Shown piece by piece: positions 44,257 through 53,857 of a DNA stretch of 64,000 bases. The notes under the pieces were generated by a model that saw nothing but the letters and a program-made list of their open reading frames with translations, was not told the DNA's origin and did no database searches. The position numbers and the translations under genes are program-made. Position 1 is the first letter of the stretch, and every line of letters begins with the position of its first letter. Source of the DNA: Nocardia alni (GTDB lineage Bacteria > Actinomycetota > Actinomycetes > Mycobacteriales > Mycobacteriaceae). The stretch spans positions 16,142-80,141 of the forward strand of contig NZ_JAGPOX010000026.1 of NCBI RefSeq assembly GCF_019038435.1, read 5' to 3'.

Positions 44257-44922
44257 TCAGGGGCGGTGGGCTCCGGGAACGTAAGGCTGGATCGCATGCG
44301 ACTGCACCGGATGCTGCGGTGCGGGCGGCGCGATCACGTCGATCAACTCCAGCAGGGCGCTGCGGGCCATGCGCCGCGGCTGCGGATCGGCCTCGGTGAG
44401 CGAGGCGACCACCGCGCCGTCCACCATCGCCACCAGCCGCCGCAGCTGTTCGGCTCGCACCACCCGATCGGACCGGCGCAGCACGTCGGCCAGCAACTCC
44501 TCGAGCTGGGCACGTAGTCGTAGCTGCACCTCGCGTAGCTCCGGATGCCGGGCCGAGGCCACCGAACGCTCGTAGCGCGCGATCAGCCGGCCGCGCGCGT
44601 ACTCGTCCGGGCCGTCGGAGCCGACCAGCAGGTCCAGGACCAGATCGACGGTCGCGTCGGTACCGCGACGGCGATGCGGTATCTCGGCGACGCGCCGGCG
44701 CATCGACTCGAGTTCGGCGGTACCGCTGAACTCGACCGCGCGCGCGATCAGATCCTCGAGCGACTCGAAGTAATACGTCGTCGAGGCCAGGGGCAGATCC
44801 GCGCGAGTAGCCACCGAGCGGTGGCGGACGGCGTCGAACCCTCCCTCGAGCAACAGCTCGGCGGCGGCCGCGACCAATGCTTGGCGACGCCTCTCACCTT
44901 TCGGGGTCGTCGCGGTGATCAC
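44257..44922 (-). CDS. TetR family transcriptional regulator
   Basis: 221 residues with a GTG start. The N-terminal helix-turn-helix is RRRQALVAAAAELLLEGGFD, then AVRHRSVATRADLPLASTTY and YFESLEDLIARAVEFSG. It resembles Rv0775, which lies in the same place next to purB in M. tuberculosis. The ligand and targets are unknown. It is 78 bp upstream of purB on the same strand, so read-through into purB is possible. Confidence 0.9.
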   Translation of the reverse strand: MITATTPKGERRRQALVAAAAELLLEGGFDAVRHRSVATRADLPLASTTYYFESLEDLIARAVEFSGTAELESMRRRVAEIPHRRRGTDATVDLVLDLLVGSDGPDEYARGRLIARYERSVASARHPELREVQLRLRAQLEELLADVLRRSDRVVRAEQLRRLVAMVDGAVVASLTEADPQPRRMARSALLELIDVIAPPAPQHPVQSHAIQPYVPGAHRP

Positions 44923-45081
44923 CGTGTCATCGTGCCAGTCATCATCGGTTCATCCGTGCCAAATCGGTGCGAAGAGTGACAATCAAGTGCAAGCGGTGTT
45001 GAACACACAACCACAGTTTTTCTACCGCATTCGCGAGCGTTGGGTGGGCCGATGCGGAAAGTCCGCGCGGGACAATCCGTG

Positions 45082-46272
45082 TCACTTTCCCACTCGAGCG
45101 TCCAGGTAGCGGCCGAGCCGGACCAACGCCTCCTCGATATCCGCAGTGGCGCCAGCAAATGACAAACGTACCGTATGGCTGCCGTCGCGGGTGTCGAAGT
45201 CGATACCCGGCGCCAGCGCAACGCCCGTGCCCGCCAACACATCCGCGCACCATCGGGTCGAATTGTCGGTGAGATGAGAAATGTCCGCATACGCGTAGAA
45301 CGCTCCGTCGGCGGGAGCCAGATCGGTGAGGCCCAGCTCGGGCAGGCCCTCGAGCAGCAGCGCTCGGTTGCGCGCATAGCGGCGCACATGGCCGTCGAGT
45401 TCGGCCCTCGACTCGGGGTCGAAGGCGTGAACCGCGGCGTACTGGGAGATGGCGGGCGGGCACACCGTCATATTCGAGGCCAACCGCTGTAAGGCTGGGC
45501 GCAAACCCGGCGGGACCAACATCCAGCCCAGGCGCCAGCCGGTCATGGAGAAGTATTTGGACACCGAGCCGATGACCACCGACTCGCGGGAGGTCTGCCA
45601 GGCCGTTGCGGTCGGGGTGTGGTCCCCGTACACGATGCCGTGGTAGATCTCGTCCGAGATCAGCAGGGTGCCGTGTGCGTCGCACCAGCGGGCCAGCGCG
45701 GCCAGTTCGTCGGGGGTGATCATGGTGCCGGTCGGATTCGCCGGGCTCGCCACGATCAGCCCCGCGGGCGGTTCGGGCAGCGCCTCGAGCATCTCGACCG
45801 TCGGCTGATATCGGGTCTGTGCGCCGCAGTCCAACTCGATGACACGACAACCCAAGGCGGACAGCGTATTCCGATAGGCGGGATAGCCTGGACGGGCGAC
45901 CGCGACGGTATCGCCGATGTCGAAGGCGGCCAGGAAGATCAGCGTGAACGCGCCGGAGGATCCGGTCGTCACCACCACGTCGTCGGCGCTCACCTCGATG
46001 CCGTAGCCGGCGCGATGATGCCCGGCGATCGCCTCACGCAGCTCATGGGTGCCGAAAGTCTCGGTGTAGCCGAGTAATTCGGCGTCCAGGGCCGCCTTGG
46101 TGGCGCGCAGCACCGGAGCCGGCGCGGGCGTGGACGGCTGGCCCGCGGCGAGCACGATCACATCGCCATGGGTGCGGGCGCGTTCGGCCGCCGCCTTCCA
46201 CACATCCATGACGTAGAAGGCCGGGACGGTCGACCGATGAGATTCACTGCGCACCCGACGACGGTAGATCAC
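45082..46272 (-). CDS. PLP-dependent class I/II aminotransferase
   Basis: 396 residues; a GTG at 46254 is an alternative start. Fold type I features: AGQPSTPAPAPVLRATKAAL (substrate-side loop), SPANPTGTMITPDEL, ISDEIYHGIVYGD (PLP-contact Asp and Tyr) and SVSKYFSMTGWRLGWM with the Schiff-base lysine. The closest-looking families are aspartate- or valine-pyruvate-type aminotransferases; the amino-acid specificity cannot be read reliably. It is monocistronic, divergent from the M23 peptidase gene by about 130 bp. Confidence 0.9.
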   Translation of the reverse strand: MIYRRRVRSESHRSTVPAFYVMDVWKAAAERARTHGDVIVLAAGQPSTPAPAPVLRATKAALDAELLGYTETFGTHELREAIAGHHRAGYGIEVSADDVVVTTGSSGAFTLIFLAAFDIGDTVAVARPGYPAYRNTLSALGCRVIELDCGAQTRYQPTVEMLEALPEPPAGLIVASPANPTGTMITPDELAALARWCDAHGTLLISDEIYHGIVYGDHTPTATAWQTSRESVVIGSVSKYFSMTGWRLGWMLVPPGLRPALQRLASNMTVCPPAISQYAAVHAFDPESRAELDGHVRRYARNRALLLEGLPELGLTDLAPADGAFYAYADISHLTDNSTRWCADVLAGTGVALAPGIDFDTRDGSHTVRLSFAGATADIEEALVRLGRYLDARVGK

Positions 46273-46406
46273 GTGCCGAAACGCCCCGCACGGGCACTAC
46301 CGGCCTCGATCAACCGCTCTCGCCACGCAGCGATCCGGCACCGAATCATGGGCCCGGCCGCGATTCGGCCGTTATCCGGTCAACCGTCCCTGTTATCGTC
46401 GGCCCC

Positions 46407-47387
46407 ATGCCCGACCAGGCACGCCACCCCTCGAGATCGCCGGGCAACCGGACGACGATCCGGCCGGAGCGGACTGGGTGGCGCGGGCAGACAGCCGGCG
46501 TAGGGCGGATAAGCGACGGCTGGCAGCGGATTCGACGCTCGATACGGCAGACCGTCCCGGAGCCGGACCGGTTGGGGCATCGTCGTCGCGACTGGCGAGA
46601 TGAGCTGCGCGGGCGACGGCTGCGCGACGGCTGGCTGCGGGGCCGCGCGTGGGTGGTCGAACACCGGGTGGCGCTCGCGGGCTTGGCGGCGCTGGCGCTG
46701 CTGGCCTCGGCCGACGCCGTCCCGCCGTATCCGGTCGACAGCACCCCGGCTCCGGGTGTGGCGCAAAGGATTCCAATCCCCTATCCCCTTCAGGTACAGG
46801 CCGAGCCGGCGGACAGCACTCGGGATCTGGCCGCCATCGACAACGGCGAGCGCCTGCGCGAGCAGCAGGTCGTGGACGGCGCCTCCCAGGCCAACCTGGA
46901 CCGCGCCAAGGCCGAGGCCGCCGCCGCGGTCGCCGGACAACCCTCCCCGTTGCTCGACGGCATCCTCACCTCCCTGCCCGGTGGAATCGAGGCCGCCATC
47001 GGCGGTTACGCGCTCCCCGCCCGCGGCGTACTCACCTCCGGCTACGGACCCCGCTGGGGCACTTTTCATTACGGCATCGACATCGCCGCGCCGATCGGCT
47101 CACCGATCTACGCCGTCGCCGCCGGCACCGTGATCGATGCGGGCCCCGCGCAGGGTTTCGGTCTCTGGGTGCGCATCCGCCACGACGACGGCACCATCTC
47201 CGTCTACGGCCACATGTACGACTTCTCGGTCTCCCCGGGCGAACGCGTCCGGGCGGGCCGGCAGATCGCCCGCATCGGCAACCGCGGCGACTCCAGCGGC
47301 CCCCACCTGCACTTCGAAATCCTGGTCAACGGCCAGCACGTCGACCCACAGCCCTGGCTGGCCATGCACGGCATCCAGGTCGGCTGA
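46407..47387 (+). CDS. M23 family peptidoglycan endopeptidase, membrane-anchored
   Basis: 326 residues. A basic N-terminal stretch of about 85 residues (many Arg) precedes one membrane segment (HRVALAGLAALALLASADAV), then a short linker with a coiled-coil-like section (ERLREQQVVDGASQANLDRA) and the LytM domain. Zinc ligands are in YGIDIAAPIGSPIYA (with the preceding His, H-x3-D), and HLHFEILVNG (H-x-H). GHMYDFSVSPGERV is also typical. It cleaves peptidoglycan cross-bridges or stems outside the cell. The long arginine-rich cytoplasmic tail is unusual. A REP-like hairpin follows. Confidence 0.9.
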   Translation: MPDQARHPSRSPGNRTTIRPERTGWRGQTAGVGRISDGWQRIRRSIRQTVPEPDRLGHRRRDWRDELRGRRLRDGWLRGRAWVVEHRVALAGLAALALLASADAVPPYPVDSTPAPGVAQRIPIPYPLQVQAEPADSTRDLAAIDNGERLREQQVVDGASQANLDRAKAEAAAAVAGQPSPLLDGILTSLPGGIEAAIGGYALPARGVLTSGYGPRWGTFHYGIDIAAPIGSPIYAVAAGTVIDAGPAQGFGLWVRIRHDDGTISVYGHMYDFSVSPGERVRAGRQIARIGNRGDSSGPHLHFEILVNGQHVDPQPWLAMHGIQVG

Positions 47388-47426
47388 CGCCGCCGCGCGT
47401 TACTGGTACCGCGACGTCACTCCCGC

Positions 47427-47497
47427 CATTCCGGCACGCTTTTGGCCGGAACCGACGCATCGGCACAGTTGGATCCCGGCCAAAACGTGCCGGGATG
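47427..47497. repeat. REP-like long hairpin (copy 2 of a dispersed family)
   Basis: Arms of 26-27 bp, 47427-47453 and 47471-47497, pair with few mismatches (CCGGCACG-TTTTGGCCGG). The core is shared with 32356-32378. It lies between the convergent M23 and purD genes. Confidence 0.7.
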
Positions 47498-47575
47498 ACG
47501 AGTGACGCCACGGGATTGCGAAGACGCCACACGGATGACGAGTGATGTCGCAGGGGATGACGAGTGATGTCGCAG
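47493..47575. repeat. Short direct repeats after the REP-like hairpin
   Basis: GGATGACGAGTGA occurs at 47493, 47533 and 47554, the last two followed by TGTCGCAG. It looks like decayed or amplified ends of the REP-like element. Confidence 0.7.
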
Positions 47576-47578
47576 TAC

Positions 47579-48856
47579 TCAAACGCGCGCGGGCAGGGAG
47601 ATGCGGGCCTCGGCGGCGGCCAGGCCGATGTCGGTGCGGTAGTGGCCGCCGGGGAGTTTGATGCCGGCGATGCGGGCGTAGGCGCGGGCGCGGGCCTCGG
47701 ACAGGTCGGCGCCGGTGGCGACGACGTTCAGCACGCGGCCCCCCGCGGAGATCAGGGCGCCGTCGGCGCGCTGAGCCGTCCCGCCGTGCAGCACTTCGGT
47801 ATCCGGCTCGACGGTGTCGGCGCCGGTGATCACGTCGCCGGTACGCGGGCGGCCCGGATAGTTCTCCGCGGACAGCACCACGGTGATCGCGGCGCCGTCC
47901 TTCCAGCGGGGCGCCTCGGCCCGGGCGAGGGTTCCGGTGGCGGTGGCGTGCAGCAGCGCGCCGAGCGGGCTGTCCAGCAGAGCCAGCACGGCCTGGGTCT
48001 CGGGATCGCCGAAGCGGCAGTTGAATTCGACCACCGCGGGCCCGGCCTGCCCCATCGCCAATCCGGCGTACAGCAGGCCGGAGAACGGTACATCGCGCTG
48101 AGCCATCTCCGCCGCAACGGGTTTCACAACCGTGTCGACGATCTCGGCGACCGACTCGGCGGGCAGCCAGGGCAGCGGCGTGTACGCGCCCATGCCGCCG
48201 GTATTCGGCCCGGTATCGCCGTCGCCGATCCGCTTGTGGTCCTGAGCGGGCAGCAGCGGCACCACGGTCTCGCCGTCGACCAGGCAGAACAGCGATACCT
48301 CCGGTCCGTCCAGGAACGATTCGAGCAGGACCGGATGGCCCTGCTCGAGCAGTTCGGCGCCGTGGTCACGGGCGGCGGAGCGATCGGCCGTCACGACCAC
48401 GCCCTTGCCCGCGGCCAGGCCGTCGTCCTTGACCACCCAGGTCGGGCCGAACCGGTCCAGCGCGGCGTCGAGCTCACCGGGGTGGTCCACGATCTCACTG
48501 CGCGCGGTACACACCCCGGCCGCGCCCATCACATCCTTGGCGAACGCCTTGGACCCCTCGATCCGGGCCGCCGCGGCCGACGGGCCGAAGCAGGCGATCC
48601 CGGCCGAGCGCACCGCGTCGGCGATGCCGAGCACCAGCGGCACCTCGGGCCCGATCACCACCAGATCGGCCTTGAATTCGGTGGCCAGCGCCACCACCGA
48701 CTCGGCGCTGGTCGGATCGACCGGCCGCACGTCTGCCTGCTGCGCTATCCCGGGGTTGCCGGGCGCGGCACAGACGGCACGCACCGCGGGATCACGACGC
48801 AGGGCCACTACCAGGGCGTGTTCACGGGCTCCGGAACCGATGACGAGTACGCGCAC
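47579..48856 (-). CDS. purD: Phosphoribosylamine-glycine ligase (GAR synthetase)
   Basis: 425 residues from the GTG at 48856; the open frame extends further upstream but would overlap the divergent HIT gene. It starts [20 protein letters not shown], then the ATP-grasp features [39 protein letters not shown] and [20 protein letters not shown]. It catalyses the second purine step (phosphoribosylamine plus glycine). It is divergent from the HIT gene with about 50 bp between starts. Confidence 0.97.
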   Translation of the reverse strand: MRVLVIGSGAREHALVVALRRDPAVRAVCAAPGNPGIAQQADVRPVDPTSAESVVALATEFKADLVVIGPEVPLVLGIADAVRSAGIACFGPSAAAARIEGSKAFAKDVMGAAGVCTARSEIVDHPGELDAALDRFGPTWVVKDDGLAAGKGVVVTADRSAARDHGAELLEQGHPVLLESFLDGPEVSLFCLVDGETVVPLLPAQDHKRIGDGDTGPNTGGMGAYTPLPWLPAESVAEIVDTVVKPVAAEMAQRDVPFSGLLYAGLAMGQAGPAVVEFNCRFGDPETQAVLALLDSPLGALLHATATGTLARAEAPRWKDGAAITVVLSAENYPGRPRTGDVITGADTVEPDTEVLHGGTAQRADGALISAGGRVLNVVATGADLSEARARAYARIAGIKLPGGHYRTDIGLAAAEARISLPARV

Positions 48857-48907
48857 GGTGCTCAGCTTAGGTGACGCGGAATTTCGCCTCCGCGTAATGT
48901 CCCCCTC

Positions 48908-49333
48908 ATGGCTTCCGTTTTCAGCGCGATCATTGCCGGACAGCTCCCGGGACGCTTCGTCTGGGAGGACGACGAATTCGTCGCCTTCCTCACGATCAAT
49001 CCGATCACCCAGGGCCATACGCTGGTGGTCCCGCGCCAGGAGATCGACCAGTGGCAGGATCTTCCCCCCGAGGCGTTCGCGCGGATCAACGCCGTGGCGC
49101 AGAAGATCGGCCAGGCGGTGCGCGCGGCCTGGGACGCGCCCCGCGCGGGCCTGCTGATCGCCGGACTCGAGGTGCCGCACCTTCATCTGCACGTGTTCCC
49201 CGCCTTCGAACTCGGCGATTTCAACATCTCCGGCGCGGATCCGGAGCCCAGCAAGGAATCCCTCGACGAGGCGCAGGCCAAGATCAAGCAGGCGCTGCGC
49301 GATCTGGGTTACACCGCCAACGTTCCGGAGTAG
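48908..49333 (+). CDS. HIT family nucleotide-binding hydrolase (2)
   Basis: 141 residues beginning [20 protein letters not shown]. The triad is in [39 protein letters not shown] is the nucleotide-binding region. It is close to Rv0759c, the HIT gene next to phoR in M. tuberculosis, and holds the same neighbourhood here (5 bp from the phoR stop, convergent). It is the second HIT protein in the window; the two are clearly different subfamilies (HVHLHVIP versus HLHLHVFP). Confidence 0.93.
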   Translation: MASVFSAIIAGQLPGRFVWEDDEFVAFLTINPITQGHTLVVPRQEIDQWQDLPPEAFARINAVAQKIGQAVRAAWDAPRAGLLIAGLEVPHLHLHVFPAFELGDFNISGADPEPSKESLDEAQAKIKQALRDLGYTANVPE

Positions 49334-49338
49334 AACGG

Positions 49339-50877
49339 TCAGGCCCGGGGCAGGTGCACGGCGAACGTCGTGCCCTCGCCCACGGTGCTGGTGACCGTGA
49401 CACGCCCGCCATGCGCCGAGACCAGTGCCTGCACGATGGACAGGCCGAGGCCGGTGCCGCCGCTGTCGCGGCTGCGTGAGGCGTCGGTGCGGTAGAAGCG
49501 TTCGAAGATGCGCTCGGCCTGATCGGGCGGCAGGCCCTGGCCGGTATCGGCGACCTCGATCAGCACCTCGTCGTCGGCGGGCGTCAGGCGCACGGTGACC
49601 GCGGCGTCGGGCGGGGTATGGATCAGTGCGTTGTTGAGCAGGTTGGCCAGTATCTGACGCAGCCGTGCCTCGTCGCCGGAGATCTCCAGCGTTCCTGTGC
49701 CCGAACTGATTTCGATATCGACCGGGCGCGGCGGCCCCTCCGGGCGGCGCCCGGCGTCGACGGCGCGGGCGTTGTGCACCGCATCGCTGGCCAGCGACAG
49801 CAGATCCACCGCGCGGCGGTCCAGCGGGCGCTGCGCGTCCAGGCGCGCGAGCATCAGCAGATCCTCCACCAGCAGGCTCATCCGGTTCGCCTCGCGTTCG
49901 ATCCGGCTGGAGAACATCTCCGGATCCGCCAACGCCCCTTGCCGATACAGCTCGGCGAACCCCTTGATCGTGGTGAGCGGGGTGCGCAACTCGTGGCTGG
50001 CGTCGGCGATGAAGCGCCGCATCTTCGCCTCCGAGCGCCGCGCTGCCTCCTCCGAGGCCTCGGTGGCCGCGAACGCCTGCTGGATCTGCGAGAGCATCCC
50101 GTTCAGCGACTGTGACAGCAGATCCACCTCGGTATTGGTGCCGCGCACCGGAACTCGCCGATGCAGATCGCCGCCCGCGATCGCCGACGCGGTCTTCTCC
50201 ACCTCACGCAGCGGCCGCAGGCTGCGCCGGATCACGATCTGCGCGATGATCGCCAACGCGGCCAGCACGATCGCGCCGACCACGATCTCCAGGCCGATCA
50301 TTCGGTCGACGATGTTGTCGGTCTCGTCCAGCCGCAACGCGACCACGCTGGTGCCGTTGGCGTTGGTGACCCGCGCGGCACGCCACTTCTCGCGCGAATT
50401 ACCCACCGAACCAACGGTTCTCGGATGACGATCGAGGCCGGCCGGGATTTCGGGCGCACCCGAGTTCGAGCCGAACAGAACTCGGACCGAACCGTTCGGA
50501 TTCTGCACGTGCACGTAGAAAAGCGACGGCGGGCGCTCCATCCCGGGCCGGTTCGGCAACCGCGTCGGCGGCGGCGAACTGGGATTGGCGAAACCTCCGA
50601 TGGCATCGGAGATCTGGCGGTCCACCCGGTCGATCAGGATCCGGTGCATCGACGAGGTCACCGCGACCCCGGACACCAGCATCCCGAAGGCGGTCAGCAC
50701 CACCAGCGCCAGCACCAGCGTGATCCGCAACGGCACCGAGGCCAGCCGATGCGATATCACCCGCCGCGCCGTCCGCAGTCGCCTGCGTTGCGGCGCGGGC
50801 AGGTCCATGACCGCGTCGAGCGCGGGATCTTCGGCAGCCGCCGTGGCGGAATCCTCGTCGAGCTGCCCAATGCTCAT
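49339..50877 (-). CDS. phoR: Two-component sensor histidine kinase PhoR
   Basis: 512 residues. Two membrane helices (about 50-75 and 195-215) enclose an extracytoplasmic sensor rich in Pro and Asn. HAMP follows ([20 protein letters not shown]), then the H-box with phosphoacceptor His295 in [19 protein letters not shown], the N-box [20 protein letters not shown] and G-boxes [20 protein letters not shown] and [11 protein letters not shown]. It phosphorylates PhoP. In M. tuberculosis PhoPR responds to acid and chloride and controls envelope lipids and virulence. Its start overlaps the phoP stop by 4 bp. Confidence 0.93.
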   Translation of the reverse strand: MSIGQLDEDSATAAAEDPALDAVMDLPAPQRRRLRTARRVISHRLASVPLRITLVLALVVLTAFGMLVSGVAVTSSMHRILIDRVDRQISDAIGGFANPSSPPPTRLPNRPGMERPPSLFYVHVQNPNGSVRVLFGSNSGAPEIPAGLDRHPRTVGSVGNSREKWRAARVTNANGTSVVALRLDETDNIVDRMIGLEIVVGAIVLAALAIIAQIVIRRSLRPLREVEKTASAIAGGDLHRRVPVRGTNTEVDLLSQSLNGMLSQIQQAFAATEASEEAARRSEAKMRRFIADASHELRTPLTTIKGFAELYRQGALADPEMFSSRIEREANRMSLLVEDLLMLARLDAQRPLDRRAVDLLSLASDAVHNARAVDAGRRPEGPPRPVDIEISSGTGTLEISGDEARLRQILANLLNNALIHTPPDAAVTVRLTPADDEVLIEVADTGQGLPPDQAERIFERFYRTDASRSRDSGGTGLGLSIVQALVSAHGGRVTVTSTVGEGTTFAVHLPRA

Positions 50878-51620
50878 TTGGCGGTGGACTTGCTGCGGCT
50901 CGGGGCTCGCATCACATAGCCGACGCCGCGCAGCGTGTGGATCAGCCGGTCCGGTCCCGTGTCCACCTTCTTGCGCAGGTAGGAGACATAGGTCTCCACC
51001 ACGCCGACCTCACCGCCGAAGTCGTAACGCCACACGTGGTCCAGGATGCGCGGCTTGCTCAGCACCGTGCCCGCGTTGACCATGAAGTACCGCAGCAGCG
51101 TGAACTCGGTCGGGGACAGCGATACCGGCTCACCCGCCTTCCACACCTCGTGTGTGTCGTCATCGAGCTCGATGTCCTCGAACCGGATTCGCGAGGATTT
51201 GCGCTCCTCGACCGCGTGACCGGAGCGACGCAGGATGACCCGCAGTCGCGCCACCACCTCCTCCAGGCTGAAGGGTTTGGTGACGTAGTCGTCGGCGCCC
51301 AGGGTCAGGCCGGTGACCTTGTCCTCGACCTCGTCGCGAGCGGTGAGAAACAGGACGGGCGCCTCGATACCGTCGGCGCGCAGCCGCCGTAGCAACCCGA
51401 ACCCGTCCATACCGGGCATCATCACATCGACGATCAACGCGTCCGGCCGGAAGGTCTTGGCCTTGTCCAGGCCCTCGGCCCCGTTACCGGCAGCCGCGAC
51501 CTCGAACCCCTGATATCGCAGGCTCACAGACAGCAGCTCGACGATCATGGGCTCATCGTCGACGACCAGAATCCTGGCCTCGGGCGTCCGATCCGCTGGC
51601 ACACCGTTCATGGAGGACAT
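50874..51620 (-). CDS. phoP: Two-component response regulator PhoP (OmpR family)
   Basis: 248 residues. Receiver domain with the phosphorylation site Asp65 in DALIVDVMMPGMDGFGLLRR and the conserved Lys in DDYVTKPFSLEEVVARLRVI. The C-terminal winged helix reads HEVWKAGEPVSLSPTEFTLL, ILDHVWRYDFGGEVGVVETY and HTLRGVGYVMR. Much of this is near-identical to M. tuberculosis PhoP by recall. It is the first gene of phoPR with GGCGAGG upstream. The 346-bp region upstream is shared with the divergent sensor gene. Confidence 0.95.
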   Translation of the reverse strand: MSSMNGVPADRTPEARILVVDDEPMIVELLSVSLRYQGFEVAAAGNGAEGLDKAKTFRPDALIVDVMMPGMDGFGLLRRLRADGIEAPVLFLTARDEVEDKVTGLTLGADDYVTKPFSLEEVVARLRVILRRSGHAVEERKSSRIRFEDIELDDDTHEVWKAGEPVSLSPTEFTLLRYFMVNAGTVLSKPRILDHVWRYDFGGEVGVVETYVSYLRKKVDTGPDRLIHTLRGVGYVMRAPSRSKSTAK

Positions 51621-51966
51621 AGTGCCTCGCCCAACGCCAAAGTCGCTGAACGTCGACTGGGAGTTTCCTGCGAACGGTCTACACTTTTCATGAGAACTCG
51701 CCCCGAACGGCGCAGATGACGCTGCCCGCGACCGGCGTCGAGCCCTTCCTCGCGCATCGCTGTGACCCTCGACACATGAGGCAGGTCACTGCAAACGTTG
51801 TCTGCGACCGTTGACATCACCGAGGAGACCGTCGCCGCGCGAACGCCGGTCAAGGTGGCTTGCCACCGGTACTGGCGCGACGTGGTGGACAATCGGGAAG
51901 ACCGACCATCGTCCTTGACGCACTGCGGATGTCGCTCGGTTCCTACCGCTATGGGGGTGACGGGAT
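51621..51966. other. 346-bp divergent promoter region between phoP and the CHASE3 protein
   Basis: No gene is supported here. It presumably contains the phoP promoter. GCTGTGA at 51759-51765 (TCACAGC on the minus strand) resembles half of a mycobacterial PhoP direct-repeat site, but a good second half at 11-bp phase is missing. Confidence 0.45.
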
Positions 51967-53022
51967 TTGCTGGAACGGGTATCGGTACGTCGCGTATTTT
52001 CGGTGACGATCGTCGTGATCGTGCTGCTGTTCGGCATATCGACCGTGTTGGGCGCCATCGGCCGGGTGACAGCCGGGCGATCGGTGAACGATCTGAACAA
52101 CCGGGTTTTCGTGGCACAGCGTTCCGCTTCGGCGATCCTGCGAGCGTATGTGGATCAGGAGACCGGACAACGCGGATTCCTGCTGACCGGTGATGCGGTG
52201 TTCCTCCAGCCCTACACCGACGGGGGCGACCTGGCAGCGCGAGCGGCGACTCGATTGCGACAGGTTCTCGCAGACGACGCACAGGCGATGAGCGAGTTGA
52301 GCGCTGTACTGGCCGCCGCGCATACCTGGGAAACCATGGCGGCCGACCCGGAGATCGCCGCGCGAAAGGCCGGTCCGGTGCCCGACGGGCAGATCGAGGC
52401 CATGGCGCTCACCGGCAAACAGCTCTTCGATACGCTTCGCGATCGAACCGCCGAGCTACAGGCTCGAACGAATACGCTGGTCGCGAACGAGATTCACCGG
52501 GCGGCCGCCGCACAGCGACTGGCCAGTGCCGCGGCCTATGTCTCGGTGCTGCTCGCGCTGCTGGTCTCGATATCGGTCTTCACAACGCTGCCGAGGCTGC
52601 TGAGCAGGCCCGTCACCCGTCTGCTCGGTCAGCTCGGCGCGGTATCGGCGGGGGACTACACGGTCGAGATCGAGCGCAACGGGCCGGTGGAGATCGCCAC
52701 GATCGCCGATGCCGTCAACCACATGCGCGGCAGCATCCTGGCGAGCATCGACGCCCGGGTGGCGGTCGAGCGCGCATTCAGCCGGTACGACGAGCAGGCT
52801 CGGTTGGCGGCCGATCTGAACGACCGCACGATCACCCGGGTGTTCGCACTGGGTCTGTCGCTCACCTCGGCCACCAACCGGCATCCCGCCCTGAGACCGA
52901 CGCTGGAACCGCTGATCGCCGAGACCGACGCCATCATCGCCGACCTGCGCGAGGCCATCTACGACCTGCGGCACACCGACGAGGCCACCGTGGAACGCGA
53001 TCTTTCGGCCACAACCGAATGA
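51967..53022 (+). CDS. CHASE3-HAMP membrane sensor with degenerate histidine-kinase dimerisation domain
   Basis: 351 residues from a TTG start with GGGGGTGA upstream (start tentative). Order: membrane helix (VTIVVIVLLFGISTVLGAIG), extracytoplasmic CHASE3 domain with YVDQETGQRGFLLTGDAVFL, second helix (AAAYVSVLLALLVSISVF), HAMP (RPVTRLLGQLGAVSAGDYTV) and a HisKA_3-like helix LAADLNDRTITRVFALGLSL. In DevS/NarX-type kinases this segment reads L-x-x-D-L-H-D-x-x-I-x-R-x-F-A-x-G-L-x-L; here the phosphoacceptor His is Asn285. The protein ends about 65 residues later with no ATPase domain. It looks like a pseudokinase or regulatory receptor. It is divergent from phoP and 217 bp upstream of an ECF sigma gene. 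Confidence 0.78.
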   Translation: MLERVSVRRVFSVTIVVIVLLFGISTVLGAIGRVTAGRSVNDLNNRVFVAQRSASAILRAYVDQETGQRGFLLTGDAVFLQPYTDGGDLAARAATRLRQVLADDAQAMSELSAVLAAAHTWETMAADPEIAARKAGPVPDGQIEAMALTGKQLFDTLRDRTAELQARTNTLVANEIHRAAAAQRLASAAAYVSVLLALLVSISVFTTLPRLLSRPVTRLLGQLGAVSAGDYTVEIERNGPVEIATIADAVNHMRGSILASIDARVAVERAFSRYDEQARLAADLNDRTITRVFALGLSLTSATNRHPALRPTLEPLIAETDAIIADLREAIYDLRHTDEATVERDLSATTE

Positions 53023-53173
53023 CTTCGGCCTGGTAACCAGCACTGCCCGCCATCGGACTTGCCTACATGGAACGCGCCGGCAGGAAATCTCCGGTGCGGC
53101 CAAACCCGGCGCGGGCGCAACCCGAACTCCTGCCTGTGTTCGCCGGATCGGATGAATATCCGTAGCGATCCCA

Positions 53174-53191
53174 GGCCGAGGTCTCTCGGCC
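53174..53191. other. Perfect short hairpin upstream of the orphan sigma gene
   Basis: GGCCGAG, loop GTCT, CTCGGCC, about 48 bases before the sigma-factor start. It may terminate the CHASE3 gene or form part of the sigma gene's leader. Confidence 0.45.
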
Positions 53192-53239
53192 AAGGGGCGT
53201 GAATCACGTTCGTCGCGAACAGGTTCGGAGATGATCTTG

Positions 53240-53851
53240 ATGAACGTAGCCAGTGCGGCCGGGGTACTCGATGTCGCGGAACCCGGGCTCGACGAGGTCA
53301 GACACCGTCTCGCCGGCCTGCTCGCCGCGGTCGGCGAGGGCGATCGGGACGCCTTCACGATGGTGTATCGGCAGACCAGCCAGCGGGTTTTCGGGCTGGC
53401 CGTGCGGATGATGCGCAACCGCGCGACCGCCGAGGAAATCACCCAGGAGGTGTACATCCAGGTCTGGTCACATGCGAGACGCTACGACGAGCGACTGTGC
53501 ACACCGATGGGTTGGCTTATGATGCTGACCCATCGGCGCGTTGTCGACCGTATCCGCTCCGAGCAGGCCGCGGCCGGTCGCGAATCGGTCTACGGTCAAC
53601 TCCATCTGGGCCGTGACCACGATTCGGTCTTCGAAGCGGTCGAGCAGCGCTTCGAGGAGCAGGCCGTACTGCGCTGCCTGAACGCACTGACCCCACTGCA
53701 ACGCGACACCATCGTCCTGGCGTATTACGGCGGACTCACCTATCCCCAGGTCGCCGAGCGCCTGGGGACACCGGTCGCGACCGTGAAATCCCGGATCCGG
53801 GACGGGCTCAAGCGGCTGGCGATAGGCCTGGACCGCGGTGATGTGCGATGA
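53240..53851 (+). CDS. ECF sigma factor, SigK type, without an adjacent anti-sigma gene
   Basis: 203 residues from the ATG at 53240, nine bases after GGAG; an ATG at 53231 directly abuts that site. Sigma-70 region 2: AFTMVYRQTSQRVFGLAVRM, ATAEEITQEVYIQVWSHARR and PMGWLMMLTHRRVVDRIRSE. Region 4: ALTPLQRDTIVLAYYGGLTY and PQVAERLGTPVATVKSRIRD. It is clearly paralogous to the SigK at 59086 but lacks a RskA-type partner; the following gene is on the other strand. It should direct RNA polymerase to a stress or envelope regulon. Control may come from the CHASE3 sensor upstream, which is inference. Confidence 0.9.
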   Translation: MNVASAAGVLDVAEPGLDEVRHRLAGLLAAVGEGDRDAFTMVYRQTSQRVFGLAVRMMRNRATAEEITQEVYIQVWSHARRYDERLCTPMGWLMMLTHRRVVDRIRSEQAAAGRESVYGQLHLGRDHDSVFEAVEQRFEEQAVLRCLNALTPLQRDTIVLAYYGGLTYPQVAERLGTPVATVKSRIRDGLKRLAIGLDRGDVR

Positions 53852-53857
53852 GGCGAA

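Noticed and set aside
46273..46406. c-di-AMP (ydaO-type) riboswitch upstream of the M23 peptidase gene
   Set aside because: Such riboswitches precede cell-wall hydrolase genes in actinobacteria, but the 130-bp gap is short and lacks the conserved core sequences.
51740..51790. PhoP binding site upstream of phoP
   Set aside because: Only one TCACAGC-like half-site is convincing; the second half at 11-bp spacing is poor.
52990..53230. Frameshifted remnant of an ATPase domain after the CHASE3 protein
   Set aside because: No N-box or G-box-like peptide is visible in any frame of this 200-bp stretch.
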